Shown piece by piece: positions 18,382-26,989 of a stretch of 49,482 nt of DNA (positions within the stretch are counted from its first letter, which is position 1; each line of letters begins with the position of its first letter). A program made the translations under genes and the position numbers. This DNA comes from DTFZ01 sp050260375 (GTDB taxonomy: Bacteria > Bacillota > Clostridia > Christensenellales > SZUA-584), in assembly GCA_050260375.1 (NCBI GenBank), contig JBLNCA010000004.1, positions 1 to 49,482 on the forward strand. The letters are read 5' to 3'. Below the pieces are notes generated by a model. It worked only from the letters and a program-made list of their open reading frames with translations, had not been told where the DNA came from and ran no database searches.

Positions 18382-18432
18382 CTTTATTGTATCATTACGT
18401 CGTTAAATATATTTAATTTTGGAGAAGTATCT

Positions 18433-18924
18433 ATGAAAGCAGCTGTATTGATGGGTTCAAAGTCCGATTTACCCGTGCTTGAAACGTGTATCGGTACGCT
18501 CAAAGCTTTCGGCGTAAGCGTTGACGCGCATGTGATTAGCGCTCACAGAACGCCGGACGCCGCGCGTGAATATGCCTCCCGCGCGGAGGAAAACGGCATC
18601 GAGGTCATAATAGCCGCAGCCGGCAAAGCGGCGCACTTAGCGGGCGTAATAGCGGCTTATACTACGCTGCCCGTTATAGGAATACCTATAAAGTCTTCGA
18701 CAATGGACGGCCTTGATTCGCTGCTGTCCACCGTTCAGATGCCTCCCGGCATACCCGTGGCCACAGTCGCTATAAACGGCGCTGAAAACGCCGCGCTGCT
18801 TGCCGTGCAGATATTGTCGCTAAAATACCCCAAGCTTAAACAAAAGCTTGCGGATTATAAGAAACGGCTGGCGGAAAAAGTCATCGAAGCGGATAAAAAT
18901 CTTCAAAAGGAGATAGCGTTATAG
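18433..18924 (+). CDS. purE: N5-carboxyaminoimidazole ribonucleotide mutase
   Basis: Moves the carboxyl group of N5-CAIR to give CAIR in purine synthesis. The 163-residue protein has the class I PurE motifs GSKSD, SAHRTP, AAGKAAHLAGV and GLDSLLSTVQMP. GGAG lies upstream of the ATG. It is first in a seven-gene operon; the stop is 1 bp from purC. The usual partner gene purK is not in this window. Confidence 0.95.
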   Translation: MKAAVLMGSKSDLPVLETCIGTLKAFGVSVDAHVISAHRTPDAAREYASRAEENGIEVIIAAAGKAAHLAGVIAAYTTLPVIGIPIKSSTMDGLDSLLSTVQMPPGIPVATVAINGAENAALLAVQILSLKYPKLKQKLADYKKRLAEKVIEADKNLQKEIAL

Positions 18925-18925
18925 C

Positions 18926-19633
18926 ATGAAAAAGTTAGAGCAGATATACGAAGGCAAAGCAAAGAAAGTTTACGCGACCGACGACCCCGATCTTGTTATT
19001 GTGGACTACAAGGACGACGCCACCGCTTTCAACGGCCAAAAAAAAGGAACGATAGTGGGCAAAGGCATAGTAAACAACAAGGTCTCCAACCACTTTTTCA
19101 GACTTCTAGAGTCGAAAGGCATACCCACGCATTTCGTTGAGCAGCTCTCCGAAAGGGAGACGCTCGTTAAAAAGGTGGACATAGTGCCTGTGGAGGTAAT
19201 CATACGCAACAAAGCGGCGGGAAGCTTTTCTAAGCGCATGGGCGTCGAGGAAGGCACGCAGCTCAAATGCGCGATATTCGAGCTCAGCTATAAGAACGAC
19301 GAGCTTGGAGACCCGTTTATCAACTCGTATTACGTGCGCGCGCTCGGGCTCGCCTCCGACGAAGAGATGGAAAAGATAAAGGAATACTCGTTTAAGACGA
19401 ACGAAGTGCTCTCGGAATACTTAAAGGGCTTCGGCATAGAGCTTATAGACTTTAAGCTAGAGTTCGGGCGCTACAAGGGCGGCATAGTGCTAGCCGACGA
19501 GATATCGCCCGATACGTGCAGGTTCTGGGATATTAATACCGGCAAAAAGCTGGACAAGGACAGGTTCAGAAGAGACTTAGGCGACGTGGAAGAGGCTTAC
19601 AGGGAGATAATCAGCAGGCTGATGGGAGAATAG
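18926..19633 (+). CDS. purC: SAICAR synthetase
   Basis: Condenses CAIR with aspartate using ATP. The 235-residue length is typical for the bacterial single-domain enzyme. The N-terminal YEGKAKKVY, the ATP-site stretch VEVIIRNKAAGS and the motif LIDFKLEFG with DEISPDTCRFWD are all visible. It lies between purE (1-bp gap) and purF (3-bp gap). Translation probably uses the AGGAG at the end of purE. Confidence 0.96.
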   Translation: MKKLEQIYEGKAKKVYATDDPDLVIVDYKDDATAFNGQKKGTIVGKGIVNNKVSNHFFRLLESKGIPTHFVEQLSERETLVKKVDIVPVEVIIRNKAAGSFSKRMGVEEGTQLKCAIFELSYKNDELGDPFINSYYVRALGLASDEEMEKIKEYSFKTNEVLSEYLKGFGIELIDFKLEFGRYKGGIVLADEISPDTCRFWDINTGKKLDKDRFRRDLGDVEEAYREIISRLMGE

Positions 19634-19636
19634 CAG

Positions 19637-21094
19637 ATGCCGCTCAAATTAAACTTACAACCGCCTTACGAACGGTTTAAACCTATGGACGACTGCATGC
19701 ATGAAGAATGCGGCGTGTTCGGCATATATTGCAGCGACGGCAGCATAGAACCCGCCGAAGCCGCATATTACGGGCTGTTCGCATTGCAACACAGGGGGCA
19801 GGAAAGCGCGGGTATAGCCGTTGCCAGGCAAGGCAGAATAGAGTATCATAAGGACATGGGGCTTGTGCCCGAGGTGTTTAAGAACGGGATCGGCAAGCTT
19901 GAAGGCGCTCACGCGGCAATAGGTCATGTGCGCTATTCCACTCAGGGCGACAGCCAGCTTGCCAACGCGCAGCCGCTCGTAATCAGCTCGAGAAAAGGGA
20001 ATATCGCTCTTGCGCACAACGGCAACCTGATAAACGCAAAACAACAGCGCGAAGAGCTGGAAAATTCGGGAGCTATATTCCAGACGTCGATAGACTCGGA
20101 GATCATCGCAACCCTTATAGCAAAGTACAGCAAAGATGGTATAATAGAAGCTATAAAGACTACTATGGGGGTGCTTCGGGGCAGCTACGCGCTCGTAATA
20201 ATGACGCCGGACGAGCTTATTGGCGTAAGAGGCCCGAAAGGCATACGGCCGCTGGCTCTGGGAAAGATAGGCGGCAACTTTGTTATTGCTTCGGAGTCGT
20301 GCGCTTTCGATACGATAGGAGCCGAGTTTGTACGCGACCTAAGGCCGGGCGAGATAATAGCGATAGACAAAAACGGGCTTAAGTCCTATCATGGGCCAAT
20401 GTCTGAAAACACCGCGCTGTGCATATTCGAATACGTGTACTTCGCGCGTCCCGATTCGGACATAGACGGCATATCCGTGCATAAATCGAGAGAGCTTGCG
20501 GGAGTGCGGCTCGCTATTACAAATCCCGTTGAAGCGGATATTGTGGCGGAAGTGCCCGACTCCGCGACGCCTGCCGCAATGGGGTATGCGAGCCAGTCCG
20601 GGCTGCCATATGTAAAAGCTCTCGAAAAAAACAGGTACGTGGGCAGGACTTTCATACAGCCCACCCAGTGCAAGCGCGAGATAGGTGTGGGCTTAAAGCT
20701 TTCGCCATTAAAGCGCAACGTGCGCGGAAAGCGCGTCGTGCTTATAGACGATTCAATAGTGCGCGGCACGACGTCAAAAAAAATAGTGGAAATGCTCAAA
20801 CTCGCGGGGGCAAAGGAGATCCATATGAGGATAAGCTCCCCGCCGGTAAAATATCCGTGCTTTTTCGGCATAGACACGCCGTCGCACGACCAGCTTATAG
20901 GCGCGGGCCATTCGGTGGAGGATATACGAAAGTTCATAGGCGCCGACTCGCTGAGCTATTTGAGCATTGAAGACCTTAAAAAGACCGTGGAGGGAGCGGC
21001 GTGCGATTTTTGCATGGGCTGCTTTAACGGAGAATACCCGGAAGACGTAGGACATTTATTGCACTGCGCCAAAAAAAATATGCTGGACGATTAA
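19637..21094 (+). CDS. purF: Amidophosphoribosyltransferase (Fe-S type)
   Basis: First committed step of purine synthesis: PRPP plus glutamine to phosphoribosylamine. The 485-residue protein starts with a 24-residue propeptide before the nucleophile Cys25 in HEECGVFGIY, as in Bacillus-type PurF where the propeptide is removed. The PRPP loop VVLIDDSIVRGTTS is intact. The C-terminal CDFCMGC supplies Cys ligands of the structural, oxygen-sensitive iron-sulphur cluster known for this class. A 9-bp gap separates it from purM. Confidence 0.96.
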   Translation: MPLKLNLQPPYERFKPMDDCMHEECGVFGIYCSDGSIEPAEAAYYGLFALQHRGQESAGIAVARQGRIEYHKDMGLVPEVFKNGIGKLEGAHAAIGHVRYSTQGDSQLANAQPLVISSRKGNIALAHNGNLINAKQQREELENSGAIFQTSIDSEIIATLIAKYSKDGIIEAIKTTMGVLRGSYALVIMTPDELIGVRGPKGIRPLALGKIGGNFVIASESCAFDTIGAEFVRDLRPGEIIAIDKNGLKSYHGPMSENTALCIFEYVYFARPDSDIDGISVHKSRELAGVRLAITNPVEADIVAEVPDSATPAAMGYASQSGLPYVKALEKNRYVGRTFIQPTQCKREIGVGLKLSPLKRNVRGKRVVLIDDSIVRGTTSKKIVEMLKLAGAKEIHMRISSPPVKYPCFFGIDTPSHDQLIGAGHSVEDIRKFIGADSLSYLSIEDLKKTVEGAACDFCMGCFNGEYPEDVGHLLHCAKKNMLDD

Positions 21095-21103
21095 GGAGAG
21101 GAC

Positions 21104-22114
21104 ATGAGTATTACTTACAGAGGCTCGGGCGTAGATATTGAAGCGGGGTATGAGGCTGTACGCCTTATAAAAAAGCACGCTGAATCCACGTTCAACAAAA
21201 ACGTACTGCAGGGGCCGGGCGCGTTCGGAGGAATGTACGACATCGGCGATAGCGTGCTCGTTTCGGGCGCCGACGGCGTGGGAACAAAGCTTAAAGTAGC
21301 GTTTGTGCTGCAAAAGCACGACACCATAGGCATAGACTGCGTTGCGATGTGCGCCAACGACGTAGTATGCCACGGCGCAAAGCCAATGTTTTTTCTCGAC
21401 TATATAGCGATGGGCAGGCTTGAGCCCGAGGTCGCGGCGGATATTGTAAAGGGTATTGCCAAAGGCTGCAGGAAAGCAGGGTGCGCGCTTATCGGCGGAG
21501 AGACCGCAGAGATGCCCGACTTCTATAACCGTGGGGAATACGACGTAGCGGGATTCTGCGTGGGCAGCGTAAGCAAGAACAAACTCATTACCGGCAAAAA
21601 CATAAAGCGCGGCGACATGCTTATAGGCCTTAAATCCTCGGGGCTTCACAGCAACGGCTTCTCGCTCGTGCGCAGGATAGTTATGATGGACAAAGAAGCG
21701 CTCGGGCAGTATATACATTCGCTTAAAAAAACGCTGGGCGAAGAGATACTGACTCCCACAAGGATATACGTAAAGACGATACTTGAGCTGTTAAAGTCAT
21801 ACAATCTTAAAGGCATAGCGCATATAACCGGAGGCGGGTTTATAGAAAACATACCGAGGATGCTGCCCAAAGGGCTGGGCGCCAGAATACAGCTGGGCAG
21901 CTGGGACATACCTCCGATATTCGATATAATAGTCTCGGATGCAAAGCTCAAGACGTCCGAAGCGTACAACACGTTCAACATGGGCATAGGCATGGTTATC
22001 GCGGTGGACGCCGACAAGGCGGACGAGGTGGCGGACGCGGCCCGCGAATTAGGTGAAACGCCTTTCATAATAGGAAGCGTCGTTGAAGGCGAAGGTGTCG
22101 AGCTTTGCGAATAG
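21104..22114 (+). CDS. purM: AIR synthetase
   Basis: ATP-dependent ring closure of FGAM to aminoimidazole ribonucleotide. The 336-residue protein shows the family's YRGSGVDIEAGYE start, SGADGVGTKLK, IGIDCVAMCANDV, GGETAEMPDFY and GLHSNGFSLVR motifs. AGGAGAGG precedes the ATG. Its 3' end overlaps purN by 10 bp. Confidence 0.97.
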   Translation: MSITYRGSGVDIEAGYEAVRLIKKHAESTFNKNVLQGPGAFGGMYDIGDSVLVSGADGVGTKLKVAFVLQKHDTIGIDCVAMCANDVVCHGAKPMFFLDYIAMGRLEPEVAADIVKGIAKGCRKAGCALIGGETAEMPDFYNRGEYDVAGFCVGSVSKNKLITGKNIKRGDMLIGLKSSGLHSNGFSLVRRIVMMDKEALGQYIHSLKKTLGEEILTPTRIYVKTILELLKSYNLKGIAHITGGGFIENIPRMLPKGLGARIQLGSWDIPPIFDIIVSDAKLKTSEAYNTFNMGIGMVIAVDADKADEVADAARELGETPFIIGSVVEGEGVELCE

Positions 22115-22725
22115 AAAGGCTTGTGGTGATGGTGTCGGGCGGAGGCACGAACCTGCAGGCATTGATAGACGCATGCGTAGACGGCGCGATAAACGCGGAT
22201 ATCGCAGGCGTAATATCAAGCAAGGATGGAGTTTACGCCATTGAGCGCGCCAAAGCGGCGGGCATACCCTGTGCGGTAATAAAAGCGGCCGATTATCCCG
22301 ACCAGGATTCAAGGGACGCCGCGATAGCGGCCGCTGTGGAGCGTTTCGGCGGGCAGGCAATAGTGCTCGCCGGGTATATGTCGATACTCGGCAGCAAGCT
22401 GGTAAGCAAATACAAGATAGTCAACATTCACCCGGCGCTGATACCGTCCTTTTGCGGCAAGGGGTATTACGGGCTGCGCGTACACAAGGCCGTGCTTGAA
22501 TACGGGGCTAAGGTATCGGGCGCTACCGTGCATTTCGTGGACGAAGGAACGGACACGGGCCCGATAATAATGCAGAAATGCGTACCCGTGCTGGACGACG
22601 ATACTCCCGAAACGCTGGCGGCAAGAGTGCTCGAAGCGGAGCATGACATACTCGTACAGTCTGTAAAGCTGCTGTGCGACGGAAAACTTGAGCTTAACGG
22701 AAGAAGAGTTCGTATTCTTCCATAA
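22105..22725 (+). CDS. purN: GAR transformylase
   Basis: Transfers a formyl group from 10-formyl-THF to glycinamide ribonucleotide. The 206-residue protein has VMVSGGGTNLQALID at the N terminus, the active-site region KIVNIHPALIPSF and the loop HFVDEGTDTGPII. The start is an unusual TTG at 22105, eight bases after GAAGGTG and inside the end of purM, suggesting coupled translation. A 52-bp AT-rich gap before purH contains a TATAAT-like sequence that could be a weak internal promoter. Confidence 0.94.
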   Translation: MRIERLVVMVSGGGTNLQALIDACVDGAINADIAGVISSKDGVYAIERAKAAGIPCAVIKAADYPDQDSRDAAIAAAVERFGGQAIVLAGYMSILGSKLVSKYKIVNIHPALIPSFCGKGYYGLRVHKAVLEYGAKVSGATVHFVDEGTDTGPIIMQKCVPVLDDDTPETLAARVLEAEHDILVQSVKLLCDGKLELNGRRVRILP

Positions 22726-22777
22726 GCTCTTTCTATTTTGCGTAAAATAAAGTTTATATAATTTCTGGAGGATCATT

Positions 22778-24310
22778 ATGAAAAGAGCATTCTTAAGCGT
22801 GTTCGACAAAACGGGCATTGTCGAATTCGCGTCCGGACTTGCCGATTTAGGCTTCGAGATTGTTTCTACGGGTGGGACGCAGAAGGCGCTTAATGACGCC
22901 GGAATTCCTGTAACCAACGTATCCGACATAACGGGATTCCCCGAGTGCCTCGACGGGCGGGTAAAGACGCTGCACCCCAAAATACACGCGGGGATTTTAG
23001 CGATGCGCTCAAACGGAGAGCATATGCGGCAGGTGGAAGAGCTGGGCGTGGGGCTTATAGACATAGTCGCGGTTAACCTCTACCCTTTTAAGCAGACGAT
23101 ATCAAAGCCTGGCGTAACGCTGGAGGATGCTATTGAGAACATAGACATAGGCGGGCCGACGATGCTCAGAGCCGCAGCTAAGAACTGGCAGGACGTTGCT
23201 TCGATAGTTGACCCCGCAGATTACGAACGCGTGCTTGGAGAGCTTAAAACAGGCGGCATAACGAAGCAGACGAAGTTTGACCTGTGCGTAAAGGTGTTCG
23301 AGCATACCGCCGCGTACGACGCGCTTATAGCGCAGTACCTTCGCGGTCGCAACGGCGGGGGATACCCCGATAAGCTGACGCTCACGTATGAGAAGCTGCA
23401 GGATATGCGGTACGGCGAGAACCCGCACCAGACCGCCGCGTTTTACCGCGAGCCGCTCGACATAAACGGCACGCTCGCATCCGCGAAGCAGCTTTGGGGC
23501 AAGGAGCTTTCGTTCAACAACATAAACGACACGCACGGGGCTCTGGAATGCTTAAGAGAATTCGAGGAAATAACGGTTATCGCCTCTAAGCATGCCAACC
23601 CGTGCGGCGTGGGCAGCGCGGACAACCTGTACGACGCTTACATGAAAGCGTATTCCGCAGACCCCGTATCGATATACGGCGGCATCGTCGCCGTCAACGC
23701 CGAGGTGGATAAAAAGACCGCGGAGGAGATGGCGAAGATTTTCCTCGAGATAATAATAGCGCCTTCGTTTTCTCCGGAAGCGCTCGACGTATTAAAGGCA
23801 AAGAAGAACCTGCGGCTTTTAGAGCTGCCTGATATAACCGCTAAAATCAAACCCGGCGCAATCGACATAAAGAAGCCGTCGGGCGGACTGCTGATACAGC
23901 AGCCCGACGCATTGCTGTTCGACGGAGAGCTAAAGGTTGTGACAAAGCGCGTTCCCACGGAGCGCGAAATGGAAGACCTAAAATTCGCGTGGAAGCTTGT
24001 GAAGCACCTAAAGTCTAACGCCATTTCCGTCGCGAAGGACAAGCAGTCCCTTGGCCTAGGGCCGGGACAGGTTTCGCGCATATGGGCTGCGCAGGCCGCG
24101 CTTGAGAGAGCGGGCGAAAAGGCGGCGGGGGCGGCGCTGGCGTCCGACGCGTACTTCCCGTTCGACGACTGTGTGCGGCTCGCTGCCGGGTACGGCATAA
24201 CTGCGATAATACAGCCGGGCGGCAGCATAAGGGACGAGGATTCCATAAAGGCCTGCGACGAGCTCGGCATATCGATGGTGTTCACCGGCATACGGCACTT
24301 CAGGCATTAG
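22778..24310 (+). CDS. purH: AICAR transformylase/IMP cyclohydrolase
   Basis: Bifunctional enzyme for the last two steps to IMP. The 510-residue protein has an N-terminal MGS-like cyclohydrolase domain (SVFDKTGIVEFA, STGGTQ, GGRVKTLHP-like GRVKTLHPKIHAG). The larger transformylase domain has KHANPCGVG, SIYGGIVA and GLGPGQVSR. TGGAGG precedes the ATG, and 12 bp separate it from purD. Confidence 0.97.
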   Translation: MKRAFLSVFDKTGIVEFASGLADLGFEIVSTGGTQKALNDAGIPVTNVSDITGFPECLDGRVKTLHPKIHAGILAMRSNGEHMRQVEELGVGLIDIVAVNLYPFKQTISKPGVTLEDAIENIDIGGPTMLRAAAKNWQDVASIVDPADYERVLGELKTGGITKQTKFDLCVKVFEHTAAYDALIAQYLRGRNGGGYPDKLTLTYEKLQDMRYGENPHQTAAFYREPLDINGTLASAKQLWGKELSFNNINDTHGALECLREFEEITVIASKHANPCGVGSADNLYDAYMKAYSADPVSIYGGIVAVNAEVDKKTAEEMAKIFLEIIIAPSFSPEALDVLKAKKNLRLLELPDITAKIKPGAIDIKKPSGGLLIQQPDALLFDGELKVVTKRVPTEREMEDLKFAWKLVKHLKSNAISVAKDKQSLGLGPGQVSRIWAAQAALERAGEKAAGAALASDAYFPFDDCVRLAAGYGITAIIQPGGSIRDEDSIKACDELGISMVFTGIRHFRH

Positions 24311-24322
24311 GAGAGACGCGCT

Positions 24323-25573
24323 ATGAAGATACTTGTGGTAGGCGGCGGAGGCAGGGAGCATACGCTGGTATGGAAGCTGCGGCAGAATAAAGACGTGGGG
24401 GAGATACACTGCGCGCCCGGCAACGGCGGCATTTCCGAAATGGCAGTGTGCGTCCCCTTAAGCGCTACGGATTTGGGCGGCATTGTGGATTACGCGAAAA
24501 AGCAGGCCTTTGACCTCGTAGTAGTCGCGCCCGACGACCCGCTTTATATGGGCATGGTAGACAGTCTGCAGAGCGAGGGCATACGCGCGTTCGGTCCTAC
24601 GGCAAAGGCTGCCGAGATAGAAGGCAGCAAGGCGTACGCGAAGCGGCTAATGAAGAAGTACGGAATACCCACCGCGGAATACGAGGTGTTCAGCGATTTT
24701 AAGAGCGCTTGCGCGTACGTGGAGCGCTGCCCGATGCCTGCCGTAGTAAAGGCGGACGGTCTTGCTCTCGGCAAAGGCGTGGTAATATGCAAAACGACGG
24801 CTGAAGCGAAAGCCGCGCTGGAAGATATGATGGTCAAAAAGCTGTTCGGCAATGCGGGCAACAGCGTAGTAATAGAGGAATGCCTTGAAGGCCCCGAGGT
24901 CTCCGTGCTGGCGTTCTGCGACGGCAATACGATACTGCCTATGGCGAGCGCGCAGGACCACAAGCGCGTATTCGACAACGATATGGGCCCTAACACCGGC
25001 GGCATGGGCGCGTTTTCGCCGTCTCCCAAATATACGGACGATATAAGAAGAGAGGTCGAAGAGACCATAATTCAAAGAACGCTTTACGCATTAAATCAGG
25101 AAGGCCGGGAATTCAAGGGCGTAATATACTTCGGGCTGATGCTGACAAAGAGCGGCCCGAAGGTTCTCGAATACAACGCGCGTTTCGGCGACCCGGAAGC
25201 GCAGGTAGTGCTGCCGAGATTGAAGAACGACCTTGTAGAGGTTATGAACGCAGTAATAGACGGCAGGCTTTCCGATATAACGCTCGAATGGGACGAGCGC
25301 AGCGCAGTGTGCGTAGTTATAGCGTCGGGCGGGTATCCCGGCAAATACAACAAAGGGGACTTAATAGAAGGGCTTGACGATGTAAGCGACGCATTTGTAT
25401 TCCATGCGGGCACAGTAAAGAGCGGCGGGCGGTACGTCACTAACGGCGGCAGGGTGCTCGGCATAACGGCGCTCGGCAACGACATAGCCGAAGCGCGGCA
25501 AAAAGCCTACGCCAACGTCAGTAAGATTTCTTTTAAAGGCGCGCAGTACAGAAGCGATATAGGGTTAAAATAG
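24323..25573 (+). CDS. purD: Glycinamide ribonucleotide synthetase
   Basis: ATP-grasp ligase joining glycine to phosphoribosylamine. The 416-residue protein opens with VVGGGGREHTLVWKL and contains VVKADGLALGKGVV and NTGGMGAFSPSP. The Mg-binding RFGDPEAQVVLPRL is also present. It is last in the operon purE-C-F-M-N-H-D; purB, purL, purQ and purS must be elsewhere. The transcript ends at the hairpin at 25619. Confidence 0.97.
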   Translation: MKILVVGGGGREHTLVWKLRQNKDVGEIHCAPGNGGISEMAVCVPLSATDLGGIVDYAKKQAFDLVVVAPDDPLYMGMVDSLQSEGIRAFGPTAKAAEIEGSKAYAKRLMKKYGIPTAEYEVFSDFKSACAYVERCPMPAVVKADGLALGKGVVICKTTAEAKAALEDMMVKKLFGNAGNSVVIEECLEGPEVSVLAFCDGNTILPMASAQDHKRVFDNDMGPNTGGMGAFSPSPKYTDDIRREVEETIIQRTLYALNQEGREFKGVIYFGLMLTKSGPKVLEYNARFGDPEAQVVLPRLKNDLVEVMNAVIDGRLSDITLEWDERSAVCVVIASGGYPGKYNKGDLIEGLDDVSDAFVFHAGTVKSGGRYVTNGGRVLGITALGNDIAEARQKAYANVSKISFKGAQYRSDIGLK

Positions 25574-25618
25574 TATATTAACAGTTGCTTCCCTGTTAAG
25601 GGAGGCTGCTGGCGATAA

Positions 25619-25682
25619 GCAACTGATGAGGTGAAATTGTTTTTACCGTCGTTGTTTTCACCTCATCAATTGCTTTGTTTTT
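25619..25682. terminator. Bidirectional terminator between purD and dapB
   Basis: An 18-bp stem with one mismatch (arms 25619-25636 and 25656-25673) is followed by TTTGTTTTTAT on the plus strand. An upstream arm pair, GTTGCTT (25584-25590) and AAGCAAC (25617-25623), shares bases with the terminator foot. The two folds therefore exclude each other at the base. It serves the convergent ends of the purine and lysine operons. Confidence 0.85.
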
Positions 25683-25694
25683 ATGAAAAGGTAT

Positions 25695-26903
25695 TTATAA
25701 TGCAAACGCCGCGGATACTGCGCTTACCGCGTCCCGCGCCTTGCCCGAGTCGACGCAGAAGCTTATCTTCGTTTCCGACGTCGTTATAATATATATGCCT
25801 ATATCCCTTTCGGCGAGCGCTCCGAAAAGCCGCGATGCGACGCCCGACTGGCGCTGCATGCCCGCGCCTTCCACCGTAAGCTTGGATAGCGCCGTGTCCA
25901 TAATTATCTTCACATCGTCTTTTATATGCTTTTTTAGTACGTCTTTGCAGACGCTCAAGTCGGTAAGCGGCATAGAGAACGAGAGGCTTATCTTGCCCTG
26001 ATGAGGGGAAGTCTGGCTTATTATGTCCAGCTTCACGTTCTTTTGGGCGATATCGCTGAACACTTCGGCTATGAGCTTCGGGGAGAATGGGAAGTTCGTC
26101 AGCGTTATCATTGCCTGCCCGTCGTCCTGGTATATGTGGGTGACGGCGGACTCGGCGATTATATCGCTCATGTTATACAGTCCCGGCGGCTTGTCGTACA
26201 GGAACCTTGCAGCCCTTACCGCGCCGAACGCGAAAATATGCCGCGACTGAGCGATGTGGTTTATCTCTATCACCTCGTCGGTTCCTATGAACATCACGCT
26301 GTGTTCGCCGGGTATCGTGCCGCCGCGCACCGAGTGAAAGCCTATCTCTCTGCCTCGCCGCTCCGTCTTAGAGTTCCTGCCGAAAACGTAGTCCTTTTTG
26401 CTGGTAAACGACTCGTTTATGCAGTCGGCTATCGCGAGCGCCGTGCCGCTCGGTGCGTCAACTTTCTGGTTGTGATGCTTTTCTATTATCTCGATATCGT
26501 ACGCCTCTCCGAGGAAAGCCGCAGCGTTCTTTGCAAGCTCCATCTGCAGGTTTACTCCCAGCGACATGTTTGCCGAGAAGAATATCGGGATATTTCTCGA
26601 CGCTTCGAATATGGCCTTTTTTTCGTCGTCGCTGAAGCCCGTGGTCGCGATTACAATGGGTATGCCTTTGCGCCGGGCATACGCAAGATTGGCGGCCAGC
26701 GCCTCGGGACGCGAAAAGTCTATTATAATATCGGCGGATTCCCTGCAATCATCTATATTAAAGTATACCGGGAAGCAGTTCTGCCGCGAATCGGGCAGCT
26801 TGTCTACGCCCGCAGCTACGCGAATATCGTCCGATTTCGCTATGACGTCCGCTATCACCTGTCCCATTTTGCCGTTAGCGCCGCTGAGTATTACGTTTAT
26901 CAT
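25695..26903 (-). CDS. dapB: Dihydrodipicolinate reductase fused to an aspartokinase-like ACT module
   Basis: Reduces 4-hydroxy-tetrahydrodipicolinate in the lysine/diaminopimelate pathway. The N-terminal 240 or so residues are a complete DapB: nucleotide loop GANGKMG at residues 9-15, and catalytic stretch EKHHNQKVDAPSGTA. Unlike standard 250-270-residue DapB, the protein continues for about 140 residues. This tail resembles the tandem ACT domains of aspartokinase (ITLTNFPFSPKLIAEVFSDIA, GMQRQSGVASRLFGALAER, IYIITTSETKISFCV). ACT domains commonly bind amino acids, so lysine feedback on DapB is a reasonable inference. The start at 26903 is chosen for the GAGGTG 5 bp upstream; the frame extends to 26921 without a ribosome site. 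Third gene of asd-dapA-dapB. Confidence 0.92.
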   Translation of the reverse strand: MINVILSGANGKMGQVIADVIAKSDDIRVAAGVDKLPDSRQNCFPVYFNIDDCRESADIIIDFSRPEALAANLAYARRKGIPIVIATTGFSDDEKKAIFEASRNIPIFFSANMSLGVNLQMELAKNAAAFLGEAYDIEIIEKHHNQKVDAPSGTALAIADCINESFTSKKDYVFGRNSKTERRGREIGFHSVRGGTIPGEHSVMFIGTDEVIEINHIAQSRHIFAFGAVRAARFLYDKPPGLYNMSDIIAESAVTHIYQDDGQAMITLTNFPFSPKLIAEVFSDIAQKNVKLDIISQTSPHQGKISLSFSMPLTDLSVCKDVLKKHIKDDVKIIMDTALSKLTVEGAGMQRQSGVASRLFGALAERDIGIYIITTSETKISFCVDSGKARDAVSAVSAAFAL

Positions 26904-26929
26904 TTGCACCTCGTTATTCATTAATGAAA

Positions 26930-26966
26930 GCGGCTTTTCGTCCCGTATTACACGGGCTCAAGCCGC
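26930..26966 (-). other. Intercistronic hairpin between dapA and dapB
   Basis: Outer 7-bp stem (26930-26936 with 26960-26966) and inner 5-bp stem (CCCGT with ACGGG). On the minus strand it is followed by TTTCATT, too poor in T for a clear terminator. It may partly terminate or set the 3' end of dapA mRNA, lowering dapB relative to dapA. Confidence 0.45.
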
Positions 26967-26989
26967 AGTATTCTTATATGTGTAACCTT

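Larger units (their letters stand above)
16799..18432. other. AT-rich intergenic stretch with gene remnants and terminators
   Basis: No intact gene is supported in these 1.6 kb. A frame at 16982-17140 reads protein-like but has an internal stop (remnant). A 42-codon frame at 17554-17682 is soluble-looking but lacks a ribosome site. On the minus strand a 45-codon frame ending near 17954 ends in a hydrophobic run (TGLLLIVLSMA). On the plus strand, codons ending in a stop at 18225 read SLSPWEKKFVNYVMQ and resemble a gene tail. Several strong hairpins (listed separately) punctuate the region. The picture is of decayed, horizontally acquired genes. Confidence 0.5.

Noticed and set aside
25584..25623. 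GTTGCTT/AAGCAAC structure as a riboswitch
   Set aside because: It follows purD with no plus-strand gene downstream; best explained as part of a complex bidirectional terminator.
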